Below are positions 32,659 through 42,620 of a stretch of 64,000 nucleotides of DNA, piece by piece. The stretch spans positions 24,137,202 through 24,201,201 of the forward strand of contig NC_092653.1 of the NCBI RefSeq assembly GCF_032118995.1. The letters are read 5' to 3'. The stretch's first letter is position 1. Each line of letters opens with the position of its first letter. The notes below the pieces were generated by a model. The model worked only from the letters and a program-made list of their open reading frames with translations, was not told where the DNA came from and did not search any database. This stretch comes from Asterias amurensis. Lineage: Eukaryota > Echinodermata > Asteroidea > Forcipulatida > Asteriidae. The position numbers and the translations under genes are program-made.

Positions 32659-35600
32659 ATGCAATTCGCCAGACACACAAGGCCTGAAGGCCACTTCAAG
32701 GTGTGGGCTACAATTATTTGTTCCCCCTATTCTTGGGGCTGAAACAGGGTTACCCCTTTTACAGTCCATACAGTCATCAATCAGAAGCTTGGCTGGTAGA
32801 AAGCACTACTTCCCCAACTTTATGTAGCAAATGTCACGACCGGGATTCGAACCCACACTCTGCTGACTGAACACCAGAGCTTGAATCCGGTGCTCTTAAC
32901 CGCTAGGCCATGACACACCTAGCCTTGCTCAAGGCAGTCGAATTATTCACTCCGAAAAAAGACCGCCGCTGTATAAAAACCCACCCGTATTCACTGTGCG
33001 TAAAACCCTCCCGTATTCACTGTGCGTAACATCGCACGACACGATGCCCCCGTACACTATCCGCATGCAGAGGCCGTCAGGCCGACAGCCTTGTAGGATC
33101 TGTGTTGAAGCCACTGACCTCATTACTATAATAAGCAAAGAGTTCCCACGGTCAGCTCATTACCATAATGCCCGCGAAAGACGAGACATGTTTACCTCAC
33201 ACACCACCACCACGGACGCATGATAGGGTCCAAAGGTCGTGATAAGGGAAGTGCGTGATTGGACGCCAAAATGAATAATTCATTTGCCTCACATCCTGTG
33301 TTGTCTGATAGGTCTGACGAACGATATACATATTCATGAGCTGCATACTAGCATATCCTAGAGCCCCCCCAATTTCGTCCACTATTGGAATTTTTTCAAT
33401 ACAACACATTAAAACGGGAAGATACAGACCCGACAAGGCTGTCGGCCTGACGGCCTCCGCATGCGGTTAGTGGTGTACGAGTGCGATGACTTGTGTGAAC
33501 AGTATTCGTGCGATGTGACAGTGTGTATACGGGTGGGTTATTCGGTGTGATCGCACACACCATGCACAGGGTATACGGCGGGTGGGTTTACAGCTGCGTC
33601 TTTTCAGAGCGAATAATGCGACTGCCTTGAGCAAGGCTATGACCATAGAGTAACTATGACACACCACAAGATTTGCTATTAATAAAGGCTGCCAACATGA
33701 GATTTAGAAATGGATTCCGCATACAATGTATCTTAACCGGTCACACTTCCTTAACCTTTTCTTACGGTGTTACATTCCTTGCGTTCGGTAACGGAGCCCC
33801 TGATATCTTCAGTGCAGTTGCAGCCATCACTAATGCCAAGGATGGAGATGCTGGTCTTGCTATTGGTGCTTTGTTTGGTAAGACCCTACATTGGGTGCGT
33901 TCGATTATGTTCCCCGGGTCGACCCCGGTCCGCCCCTGGTCAGTTCAAATAGCTTTGACGTCATTCCAGGGGCTCACCCAAGTCAACCCAAAGTGCCCTG
34001 CTTGTGGAACGAGTCACTTGGGCCAATAAACTCACAACTGTACAAGTGTAGCGGTCCTGTGTTTTTTAACAATAACGCCTCACTGCATTTTTCATTTAAA
34101 CTGAGAAAGGTTGTCGTCATGGTCGTGCAATAAAGGACCTCGCCTTCAGCTCGGGCCTTTATCGTAGAGCTACGATCCTGCCGATTTTAAACTGCCGGTT
34201 TTAAGAACTTTTCTCCACTCTTTTATTCCCTAAGTTAAACATATTTGTTTACTTCACTCATTTAATTCCTTCGTGATCTGTTTGTGTACCGGTATTTCTT
34301 TTTCTCTGCTTGTAATGCGAAGTAGAGTTTAATAATATAGGTGTTGCGTAATATAAATGTCTGTTGGTATTATCATTATTATTTTTAGTAGTAGTAAATA
34401 TCAGATGTTTGTTGTCTTTTGAAGGTGCTGGTGTCTTTGTCACCACAGTGGTCACAGGCTCCGTCTCTATAGCCAGGCCTTTTGAACTAGCTCAGAGACC
34501 GTTTTTAAGAGATGCAATTTTCTACGTTGGTGCAGCCTTTTGGACTTTTTATATTTTGTACACGGGAAAAATATGGACCGCAGAAGCTGTGGGTAAGGCT
34601 ATGTGGTAGATTTCCATGCGAGACATGTTACTGCTGTTAATGTACATGTATAATTTAATAATAATAAGTTCTTATTACGCATTTTACAATATACCCTATC
34701 AATGCGCTTTACATTAGTGCCCTGGTCATTTGGCCAATAACATTCCTAAAATCTTTCTAAGCTCCCTGGGGAGTAGACAGCCCTGAGCTGCTGTGCCGCT
34801 CCAAAATCTTTTTCATACATGCCTCTACCCTCGTGGGCACCCTATTATACCCCTGGGTGGAGAGAATTTATTTTTACAATTCAGTTTCATTTTTTTCCCA
34901 TCTCCTTCTTCATTCTTTTCGTTCCCTTTAGGATTTATCCTGCTCTACGTTGGTTATGTTTTAGTCGTTCTGATTGGTCGGAAAGTGTACCAAACAAGGT
35001 TGAAACCTAAAGAAGTACGCCTCAGGCCGACTGTCTCCATTGGGACTAACCAGGGTAAGTAAAGCACTGATTTTATGGTTCTTATATAGCGCTTTATCAC
35101 ACCCGAGAAACGTATCAAAGTGCTTAGTATTTTTTCCTGCATTTTTGTATGTCGAGCTATAACTTGAAGTATGAGACCTTTCCCTTTATAGCACCATGTA
35201 TGGTTAAGGAGTGATGTGGCACAATATGCAACCAATCAGACCAGGAACGCCGGGGCAAACCCCTTCTTTTTACGATAAGTGCACTGGGATCTTTAACTTA
35301 ACTGCAACAGGATTTGAACTTGCAGCCTTCAGACTGCCAGTCTGAAGGCTCTTAACAAATATCTGTTTCAGTAAATGGCTATTGATCAACCAATAGTAAC
35401 AGCTGTTTGCTATGACTGCAAAACAACGCACCTTTACTGAGCCATCCAGCCCTAAAACGTTTTTCTCTAAAGCTCTTGACTGCAACTAAAAAAATTCTGT
35501 TTATTTCCTACAGATTTTTCTGAAAATGAAGGATATTCATCTTCGCCAGAAACAGATGGTTTTGGGTACGGAGCTATCTGGCAGTATGTTGGTGACAGAG

Positions 35601-38600
35601 ATAAACCTCAAGACACTACAAAGGTGCCACATCATCCCACAGGTATCAGTGACAATATTTCTTCCCCCAGGTTGTCAAGTAGCCTGGGCAACTACTGCGA
35701 CTAGTTTCGTAGTCAGGACTATTGATGGCTTAATCGAGTCGCGACTACTACAAAAATAATCGCGACTCTTACTCTTTCCTCTGTTTCAGGCATTTCAGAG
35801 GCGTTGTTAGACACTGAACAAGTCGTCTGCGCATCACTTCTGGGAGAGCAGAATACAGCCATCGCTGGACAGAATGGTCTTCCAGATTTTACCAGGCAGT
35901 ACCGTCCGAGTGGTAAGAATAAAAATGATAAGGAGGATTTGAAACTTTGCATGGTGGAAATACGAAGAACCGTTGGTTTCAACTCTTACTAATAAATGAT
36001 GATAATGGGTGCGTTCGTTTAGCTTCCCTGGGTCGACTCAGGTAGGCCCCTGTCCGATCGAATAGCTTTGACGTCATTCCAGGGGCTCACCCGGGTCAGC
36101 CCCCAGTGCCCTGCTTGTGGAGTGGGTAACTTGGGGGCTTGTAACACCATGTAATGACTATCTCTAATGAGTTGGGGTTGTTCTGAAAAGAACCGTTTGT
36201 TTAAACTCAACGTTTCGATCAGTATGCTCTGATGGTCTTCTGGAGAAAATAAAAGTTTTTTCCAGAAGACGATCAGAGCATACTAAAAAGAACCGTTTGT
36301 TTGAACTTGACATTTCGATGAGTATGCTCTGATTGTCTTCTGGAGAAAATCGTCTTCTGGAGAAAACTTTTATTTTCTCCAGAAGACGATCAGAGCATAC
36401 TGATCGAAACGTCAAGTTTAAACAAACGGTTCTTTTCAGAACTACCCCAACTCATTAGAGATAGTCATTACATGGTGTTACCGCATATCTTTCTATATGA
36501 TATTAATATAATATAACCATTCTTATATAGGGCATATCACTGTTTGGTCTCTATGCGTTGTAAGTTTTTTCCTACAAGCTGAAAAGGTTCATGTGGAGCT
36601 GCATGTTGAAGTATGCAAGATTGATTCTAAGTATACGCAAATACGACTCCATCAGTCTTCATCTATTCAACCTACATTGGCTTCCCATCACTCAAATAAT
36701 CTCCTTCAAAGCTATGATCATGATGTATAAAGCGTACCATAAGCAAGCTCCTGGATATATCATGGACATGCTCGACTTAAGACTCAACAAAGACATCTTC
36801 GTTCAACTACCTCTTGCTCCCTTTATGTTGTGCCAAGAACTCGCTATTCTACTTTTGCAGAGAGATCATTCTCTGTATATGGCCCCAAAATGTGGAATAA
36901 GCTTCATACACAGATCAGAAATGCCAGCTCACTCACCTCATTCAAGACACTCCTTAAAGCTCACCTGTTCCAGCAGGCTTACTAAACCATTCAACTGTGC
37001 CTCAGTGCCTTAGAACAAACTCTTGATTTTGGCGCTCTACAAATGACCTTTGATTGATTGATTGATCTATTGATATGAAACCGATTCTTTTATATAGCAC
37101 CATAATGGTCTACAAGGTGCTGTGGCACAATATACAGCCAAACCAACCAGGAACACGGGGGCAATCCTTTTTACACAACTAAAATTTGTTTTTTGCATTC
37201 ACAAAACTTTACATCCTGTATGTCCCATCCGAATGACGAAGCTGTGATTAAGTGTCTTGTTTAAGGACACAAGTTTCACGACTGGGACTCGAACCCACAC
37301 TCTGGCAACTGACAAGAGCTTGAGTTCAGTGCTCTTATCCGTGTGGCCACGACAAGCCACTAAGGAAGTTGTCCCTTTTATTTTTGTGTGCAGATGAAAG
37401 CAGTGGTAATCAACCATTATTAGACGGAGATAATGATGAGAAAAGTGAGACTGGTTGTGCAGGGAAGTGTCTGGTAGGCTTCTGGGATGAGGTCAAGTGC
37501 CTACTACGAGGCATCAACCCCATTGATGTTGAAGACTGGAAAGATAAATCTGTTGTCGGCAAAATTTATGAAATATTCAAGGTATGAATAAAGTATTTTA
37601 GTATTGAAGGCATTGAGTAGAATAGCACCCTCTAGTGATCATGTCTGGTGTACATACTTTACTCTGTGTTATGTGATTCTGTAGTGAATTGTAAAAAATA
37701 GATCATCACTGTCTAAAGAAGCCTAACAATTCTTTTCAGAATTGAGAAGTATCTCGTAGTTTGAAATATCTACTCTGCGGTTGTATAATATAAAGCAAGA
37801 ACATTTAATCTACCTACATGTAGCAAGTAGATACACACATGGTGCTACTGCAAACCAAATAAACATTGACACCTCACCATGCAATGTCTCAAATCCCATA
37901 TTATTTGCTTTATATAGTCTCCTCTCCAGCTGTTATTACAATTGACAGTCCCCATTGTGGACCACACTGAAGACAAGCATGGTTGGAATAGACTCCTCAA
38001 CTGTCTGCAACTCATCATTGATCCACTTTTTTGTTTACTCGTTACAAAGAGTGAGTATTTTCTTTGTGTAAAGGCACAAGACACTTTTGGTTATTACTCA
38101 AAGCATAAAAACTTACGATTATGATAACGAGCAACATAGAGCTGTTGATAGAATAAAACATTGTGAGAAATGTCTCCTGTGTCATGTTTTATCAGGTGCA
38201 GCTGCAAGCCCCCAAACCATACAAACACCCACCCCCTTATATTACAATGTGTACTCTCCCCTGTACTGGTAGGTCACTTCTACTTTTGTCATCTTTTGTC
38301 AGGTGCAGTAGCAAGCCCACAACCATACTACCCCTGTTCATTACTCTGTATACTCTCTCTCTTGCACACAGATATATCCAGGGTGCTGATAGGTAACTTC
38401 TACTTATGGCAGCTCTTGTTGGGCGTAGGATTTATTTTGGCACTAATTGTCTTCCTGACTTCCAAGGCTGACAGGCAGCCCATTTACCACTGTGTAAGTT
38501 GACCCATAAGTTGTTAGCGTTAATTTTAGCATACAATAGACCCTTTTCTTAATGTGAAACGCTATGGGTACGCTGAGGTTATGTCTACGTTTTTCGCACA

Positions 38601-40621
38601 GAACAGCTATCGTCATAATAATTTGCATCCTTAGGCTTTTGAGAATGTGACATCATATGCAAGGAGGCTATTGAGGGATGAAAATTTCATATATTTACCT
38701 GAATTCAGACCATTGAAGTCAACCTGGTGAAGAAAATGAGCTCAAATGTTACGGATTCCTGCTCTTTGATCTCCTTTTCTAGTGCTGAGGACACTTTTTC
38801 GTACAGGTTCTGTGAAGTCTAAGGGGTTACCAAGTGGTGAATCCCTTTGTATTCCTTTAATTCTTTTAAGGCAGTTTACTAATATGGAGACTGCCAACAA
38901 AGGGCTAGGTAACCTGCTCATTCCCAAACAAAATTTGTCACAGGCAAACCCAGGGCGATAGAAGTTTTATATTATGTATATATTTGTTCTCTTATTGTAG
39001 GTATTTGCATATGTTGGATTTGTTGTGTCAGTGTTTTGGATCTACTCCACAGCTAATGAGATTGTTAATCTCTTACAGGTCAGTGCACGGAAAACCTCTT
39101 CCTTAATTTATTTTTTTTGTGACATTTCACAGGGTTTTTTTTTTTTGTGGGGGGGGGGGAGGAGGAATGCTGCAATAGCACTCTTAAGAGTCCTCTTTCC
39201 CATTCTGAAAATTGTGTTGCTGTGCAATCTTTAATTTGTTTTTCCCCAGATGTATGGCTCTGTTTTTCACCTGAGTAATGCAGTTCTAGGTTTGACGTTA
39301 TTAGCTTGGGGTAACAGTATAGGAGGTGAGTAGCCTTAACTCAATAGTCTTAAACGGTTTTGATCACTGTTCAAAATTTGTTTATTTTGTTATGTTATGA
39401 CCTTACAATAAAAAGAATTGTTTTTTTACACTGGTTGTTTTTTGTGTATTTTGTTTCCAGATTTAGTGTCTGACGTGACAGTGGCCAAGCAGGGGTACCC
39501 AAGAATGGCTGTCGCTGCATGCTTCGGTGGACCCCTCTTCAGTATCCTTTCTAATCATCATTTAATGAAGAAGTGTTTGAACCATAGAGTTATATATAAG
39601 AACTAGAGGGCGCACTGGCCTATATACGCGCTCCGGCATGCGCGCAGGCGGCCATTTTCTAAGTTGACAAAAACTGGCATCTCACAGCGTGTGTTTGTGC
39701 GGCCATTTTGTAAGTTGAACAAACAGCATCGCGTGAGCGTTCAATAAAAAAAACTCAAACGTGTATTTCATATTCAATGCACGTGCAGAATGACGCGCTT
39801 GTCATCTTGCGGTCCCGTGGCGTTTGTGCACGAAGCATCACTCGTGCGCCCTCTAGTTCTTATATATAACTCTATGGTTTAAACTTAGTAAATTTATGCG
39901 TATCGCATTCAATGCATATCAACTCTCATGTAAGAACTATTAGTCTTGGATTGTATTTGAGGTTGTGATTCTTTAACCAAATAATTTCAGATATGCTTTT
40001 AGGTATCGGGATCTCATGTACTATAGCATGCATCAAAAATGGTGGTACCTTCCATGTAAGTATCAGATGAATGAGTTTAGTACATCAAACGGCTCCCCCA
40101 AATTATGTTCTTACCCCACTTACACCACCCCCCCCCCCCCCTGTTAAAAACAAAAAGGAAACATTTGGCCACTTGTCTGTGGCCTAAATTTTCACAGGTT
40201 TGTTATTTTATATATAAGTTGTGATACACGAAGTGTGGGCCTTGGACAATACTGTTTACCGAAAGTGTCCAATACCTTGACGTTGTAGCCCCTCACCTTG
40301 AGTTGGTCTTCCTGCCTTGTGATGTAAGGTGATCTCTCATGAAACAAAATGATTAAAATGAAATGAAAAATTGATCCACATGAGTTTTTATTTAAAAAAA
40401 AAAAGAAAAATCTGATTATATTTTTTCGTTTACAGCTAAGTACAAACACACTTCAGTTTGTCCTGTTTGGTGGTCTGGCTGCCAGTCTCTTCTTCTCCTT
40501 GTTCTTCATGGTGGCAACCCGGTTCCATGCTAATCGAGTATATGGGATCTGTCTGTATGTTTTGTACTTCGTCTTTCTTGCGGTCGCTATTCTCACTGAG
40601 ACGAGGGTCATCAAATGGTGA
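25683..40621 (+). CDS. SLC8B1: Mitochondrial sodium/calcium (lithium) exchanger NCLX
   Basis: Exons: 25683-25859, 26929-27081, 29618-29670, 32314-32371, 33766-33877, 34425-34592, 34932-35054, 35514-35642, 35790-35912, 37394-37581, 37930-38050, 38372-38493, 39001-39078, 39250-39325, 39461-39541, 39991-40055, 40436-40621. Phases all agree: 2013 nt, ~670 aa. NCLX exports Ca2+ from mitochondria in exchange for Na+ or Li+. Landmarks: signal/presequence-like N-terminus (~1-25); CEFIRATNDC...YLEFSHC ectodomain; alpha-1 GVTFLAFGNGAPD (~148-160); a long hydrophilic loop rich in Ser, Glu and Asp (~250-430); TVPIVDHTEDKHGWNRLLNC; alpha-2 GLTLLAWGNSIGD (~549-561); KQGYPRM...CFGG; final helices ending ETRVIKW. 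The family motifs match vertebrate NCLX block by block, with a longer loop than the ~584-aa human protein. Introns 4 (AT-AC) and 15 (GT-AG) are U12-type. The start of exon 12 is uncertain because a duplicated segment precedes it. The introns hold many MITEs, SINEs and a LINE piece. Confidence 0.97.
26195..26335. repeat. Decayed family C/G MITE piece
   Basis: CAGCAGCACCTTCTTAGCAAG...AACAGGGAAGCGTTCTAC...CATGATTATAATTATTTAA resembles the right arm of 10561-10941. In SLC8B1 intron 1. Confidence 0.5.
27141..27530. mobile_element. TTAA-target palindromic MITE family D, full (390 bp)
   Basis: TTAA at 27137-27140 and 27531-27534; TIRs AGGAACACGTTGCCTTGGAT / ATCCAAGGCAACGTGTTCCT; centre GGGAGTCAAAATTTTGACTCCC. 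It is inserted into a family E repeat, whose halves (CCCAATTACATAGAGCTGC and CAGTAAGCACATTTTTGTG) flank it. In SLC8B1 intron 2. Confidence 0.92.
27917..28485. mobile_element. TTAA-target foldback MITE family K (569 bp)
   Basis: TTAA at 27913-27916 and 28486-28489. TIRs AGTCACCTGGAA / TTCCAGGTGACT, with longer inner arms TGACGTCAATCGAGGCAGAC...TTTGCCTG and CAGGCAAAGTCTGCCTCGAT...TGACGTCA, and a central AATTGTGAGTACAAACTCAC palindrome. In SLC8B1 intron 2. Confidence 0.88.
28491..29617. other. Intron 2 sequence of SLC8B1 without recognised elements
   Basis: AT-rich intronic sequence. Open frames are short and unlike known families. No repeat family from elsewhere in the window was noticed. Confidence 0.5.
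30003..30350. mobile_element. MITE family D, second copy, centre shortened (348 bp)
   Basis: TIRs AGGAACACATTGCCGTGGAT / ATCCAAGGCAACGTGTCCCT. Left target CTAA (mutated), right TTAA 30351-30354. The right half of the central palindrome is deleted. In SLC8B1 intron 3. Confidence 0.9.
30355..32079. other. Intron 3 sequence of SLC8B1, nothing recognised
   Basis: AT-rich, no supported exon or repeat family. Several short open frames on both strands look random. Confidence 0.5.
32080..32236. mobile_element. Foldback MITE family I, copy 1
   Basis: Ends GGATTTCACAAAGAGTTA and ACTTTTTGTGAAATC are inverted; inner blocks GTTAGGAC/GTCCTA repeat. A second copy is at 60674-60833. In SLC8B1 intron 3. Confidence 0.75.
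32625..32919 (-). mobile_element. tRNA-derived SINE, minus strand
   Basis: On the minus strand the head reads GTGTCATGGCCTAGCGGTTA...AGAGCACCGG (box A) and GTGGGTTCGAATCCCGGTC (box B). The body ends in a 29-nt poly(A), seen as the T run at 32625-32653. About 295 bp. Related heads at 37263-37356 (-) and 61173-61450 (+). Confidence 0.88.
32920..33639 (-). mobile_element. MULE-like transposon, copy 2 (inverted relative to 7974-8692)
   Basis: Ends TAGCCTTGCTCAAGGCAGTC and complement; nearly identical to copy 1 but in opposite orientation. The left flank TGACACACC (32911-32919) reappears at 33657-33665, after 17 extra bases (TGACCATAGAGTAACTA), so the 9-bp duplication is offset by a small insertion at the right end. 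It landed at the head of the SINE within the U12 intron. Confidence 0.85.
33893..34024 (+). repeat. 130-bp dispersed repeat, copy 1
   Basis: Starts GGGTGCGTTCGATTATGTTC; shares ATAGCTTTGACGTCATTCCA...GGGGCTCACC and AGTGCCCTGCTTGTGGA with a direct copy at 36006-36133. Both lie in SLC8B1 introns. Confidence 0.8.
34654..34810 (-). repeat. SINE-tail-like fragment
   Basis: TTCTTATTACGCATTTTACA...CAATGCGCTTTACATTAG resembles the 3' part of the minus-strand SINEs at 35077 and 37081. No head was found. Confidence 0.45.
35077..35352 (-). mobile_element. Degraded tRNA-derived SINE, minus strand
   Basis: The tail CTTATATAGCGCTTTATCAC...AAAGTGCTTAG sits at the left. A relic head, with GGATTTGAACTTGCAGCCTT (box B complement) and CTCTTAAC, sits at the right. 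The middle shares TGTGGCACAATATGCAACCA...GACCAGGAACGCC with 37081-37200. Confidence 0.65.
36006..36133 (+). repeat. 130-bp dispersed repeat, copy 2
   Basis: Direct copy of 33893-34024 (GGGTGCGTTCGTTTAGCTTC...ATAGCTTTGACGTCATTCCA...CCCTGCTTGTGGAG). Confidence 0.8.
36141..36481. mobile_element. Foldback element with internal duplication
   Basis: Arms GTAACACCATGTAATGACTA...GAACCGTTTGTTTAAACTC and its inverse ending CATGGTGTTAC. The block CAGTATGCTCTGAT..GTCTTCTGGAGAAAA occurs several times in both orientations, so an inner segment was duplicated. Fragments elsewhere: 19195-19290, 44060-44160. Confidence 0.82.
36591..37073 (+). mobile_element. LINE (CR1/L2-like) 3' end
   Basis: Encodes the typical C-terminal RT tail: FNLHWLPITQIISFKAMIMM and YKAYHKQAPGYI in one frame. 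Further on, in another frame, comes RSFSVYGPKMWNKLHTQIRN with SLTSFKTLLKAHLFQQAY, so there is a frameshift near 36840. It ends in a (TTGA)n-type tail, GATTGATTGATTGATC, as in L2/CR1 elements. 5' truncated; in SLC8B1 intron 9. Confidence 0.85.
37081..37356 (-). mobile_element. tRNA-derived SINE, minus strand
   Basis: Minus-strand head GTCGTGGCCACACGGATAAG...AGAGCACTGAA, box B GTGGGTTCGAGTCCCAGTCG, then TTGTGTCCTTAAACAAGACA and a body ending in a TTATATAGCACC-type tail. Same family as the SINEs at 61173 and, by its head, 32625. Confidence 0.82.
37820..37915 (+). repeat. Short dispersed repeat next to exon 11
   Basis: ACACATGGTGCTACTGCAAA, then ATTGACACCTCACCATGCAA, TGTCTCAAATCCCATAT. The same blocks occur at 44535-44592 and, in part, at 46069-46110. 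Confidence 0.65.
38069..38175 (-). repeat. MITE family A fragment in SLC8B1 intron 11
   Basis: AAAGGCACAAGACACTTTTG...ATTACTCAAAGCATAAAAAC...GATAACGAGCAACATAGAGC...ATTGTGAGAAATG corresponds to the right end of family A read in reverse. Confidence 0.65.
39542..39990 (+). other. U12-type GT-AG intron of SLC8B1 (intron 15)
   Basis: The 5' site GTATCCTTTC is the U12 GT-type consensus. TTCTTTAAC at 39969-39977 is one base from the U12 branch consensus. The AG at 39989-39990 lies 14 nt past the branch adenosine. It joins GGPLF-N-MLLGIG in frame (phase 1). A MITE occupies most of the intron. Confidence 0.88.
39579..39881. mobile_element. MITE with AACCATAGAGTTATATATAA ends
   Basis: TIRs AACCATAGAGTTATATATAA...GAACTAGAGGGCGCAC and the exact inverse; ~300 bp. 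Contains GCGGCCATTTT direct repeats and TGCGCGCAGG. No coding capacity. Confidence 0.9.
40187..40283 (+). repeat. MITE family G fragment
   Basis: AAATTTTCACAGGTTTGTTA...TTGTGATACACGAAGTGTGG...TTACCGAAAGTGTCCAATA equals the right end of the element at 56038-56412. In the last intron of SLC8B1. Confidence 0.75.
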
Positions 40622-40740
40622 TACACAAAGGTACAATTATAACTAAATGTTTAGTTTTTTTGATGAACACAATTTCATATTTTTTGGAAATTTTATAATG
40701 GTTTGTTTCTTATTTTATGATAGCTTTTAGTGGTTGTTAA

Positions 40741-41123
40741 AAGCACTGGACACTATTGGTAATTACTCAAAGTAATAGACCGATCCATTAAGCCCCGCCC
40801 CATTCCGTATTGACTAATCACAACGCAACGAAGGTCGACAAATAAGGTCTGACATGCGTGCACGTATTCTTGGCGCGCACGGCAGATTATGCAGAAAGGC
40901 ATTGGAGAGGCTCACATGTTCTTGCTCACACATGCGTCGTGGGAAGAGCCTAATGGATCGGTCTATTGCTAGCATATAACATTGTGAGAAACACCGATAT
41001 ATTATGTACTCTTCGAAAAAGAGGTATTTTCTCACTCAAATATAAAAATACTTCAGGCTTGAAGCCTTTTCTGAAAGCACACAAATACTGTTTTTTGACA
41101 ATTACCACAGGTGTCCAGTGCCT
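40741..41123 (-). mobile_element. MITE family A, carrying a nested MITE
   Basis: TTAA at 40737-40740 and 41124-41127; ends AAGCACTGGACACTATTGG / GTGTCCAGTGCCT. Interrupted at 40779-40966 by another element. Confidence 0.85.
40779..40966. mobile_element. MITE family F nested in family A
   Basis: Inverted ends TAGACCGATCCATTAAGCC / GAGCCTAATGGATCGGTCTA. About 188 bp, GC-rich, no coding capacity. Confidence 0.82.
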
Positions 41124-41796
41124 TTAACACAACTGGTTATCAATTGATGTTGATGGGAAACAACTCCCAAAAGCAAGAGAGAATTATACTCTTGTCAGTT
41201 TGAAATGTTGATGTTTCATAGCAATGCAATTGTCACATGTGTTCGTATGGGCTCCAGTTTTAAATTCTCACATTGCTTACTTTGGTACTTTGTGACTATG
41301 CTTTTGCATTAAGAGACAATAGTAAATGTTTAACTTATATGAATTTATTCTATTTTCCCAGTGGAATTGTGCATTTAAAATCAAGTGTGTAACGAAGAAA
41401 TTGTCTATTTTTTATATGGACTGCAATTAAATGTATTTGATTCATATTTCTTTTATATGAGATTGTATATATAACAGTAACTATTCTATTGCAAAATGCT
41501 GTGTATTCAAATATGCATTCCTAACTCAAAATGAGGTTGCTGTAAATTTAAATTTTGAACAATGTATTAATGACAAATTATTTTTGATAAAGATTAATCA
41601 CTACTATTTCTATTTTAAGTTTATGTTTTTAATTCTTTTCAGTTTTTTTTTTAACGGTAATTGCAATTCTTGTCAGTCTCTTTTAATAGTAATCGCAATA
41701 TGTTTAATAAATTGATTCTCATGTACAATCTGATTGGCAAGCCATGCCTAGTTCACACAAGCTGGCTCCACCTATTACAAATTGGCGACTATCATA

Positions 41797-41965
41797 AAGC
41801 CCGGTTCATACTTCCTGCGAATGCGAATGCGATACGAATGTTGACGCCACAAATTTGCAATGAATAATTCACAGGAGCCTTGCTCGAAGGCAACGAAGGC
41901 AGAGTTGTGATGTCCAATTCATGTCATTATCGCATTCGCATTCGCAGGATGTATGAACCGGGCTT
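41797..41965. mobile_element. TA-target MITE (169 bp)
   Basis: TIRs AAGCCCGGTTCATACTTCCT...GCGAATGCGAATGCGATA and the exact inverse; TA at 41795-41796 and 41966-41967. A 2-bp TA duplication suggests a mariner-type source. Confidence 0.85.
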
Positions 41966-42540
41966 TACGGGAAAGCTCCATTGAAGAAAGTTGTTAGAAC
42001 AAAAACATCCTTTTCATCTGACAACTAACACCTGTTATCTTCATGTAATTCCTTTTCCAAACAGTGAATTTACAGTGGGTCTGCTGACTGCCTCAGGCAA
42101 ATTAACTGCTCCTTCATTAAGTTGAAATGATAATACATTAATGCAAATGCTGGCATTTGCGTTATTCAACAATCTTATTTACTATCATGAGTTAATGTTA
42201 TTAACATTTCTCTCAAATCCAGTACTTTTTTTACACAGATTTTATAAGTCTTGTTATAGTGTTGGTGCTCTGTATTCAAACGGCATTATGTTTTAAGCAC
42301 ATGGAGCTTATGGAAGTGAGAATCATGTACAATCTTAACCTGTTAATGAAAACAAAGGGTATGTTTCGACAAAAGTGATAAATTTGAATGGAAAAGTGAC
42401 TTTCTAATTGACAGCACTGCTGCTTGGTGTTTGGTGTTTGGTACAAAAACAATTAGCCTTTCTGAGATATAAGATAAGATAATAACTTTGTTATCAAACA
42501 CTTGGGAAACTGGCCTTGATTCAAACAGTACAGAAAAAAC

Positions 42541-42620
42541 ACTAAATATAACAATAATAACAATAATAACAATAATAACAATAATAACAATAATAACAAT
42601 AATAATAATAATAACTTGCA
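42541..42620. repeat. (AATAAC)n / (AAT)n microsatellite with SINE-like tail
   Basis: AATAACAAT units from ~42548 to 42612, followed by CTTGCATTTATATAGCACTT, a phrase typical of the tail of the tRNA-SINEs of this genome. Confidence 0.85.

Larger units (their letters stand above)
32372..33765 (+). other. U12-type AT-AC intron of SLC8B1 (intron 4)
   Basis: The 5' site is ATATCCTTTT, an exact minor-spliceosome consensus. A perfect U12 branch site TTCCTTAAC lies at 33747-33755. The intron ends TTAC, 11 nt after the branch adenosine. No AG exists between the branch site and the exon, whereas AT-AC joins AAC ATA GTC to GGT GTT ACA in frame (NIV-GVTFLAF). Both a SINE and a MULE-like element have inserted without harming the splice signals. 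Confidence 0.92.

Noticed and set aside
32830-32919. tRNA gene on the minus strand
   Set aside because: Good A and B boxes, but a long body and a poly(A) tail make it a SINE.
32996-33223. 75-residue open frame similar to the one at 8389-8811
   Set aside because: It is the matching part of the second MULE-like copy. Shared sequence reflects the repeat, not a conserved protein.
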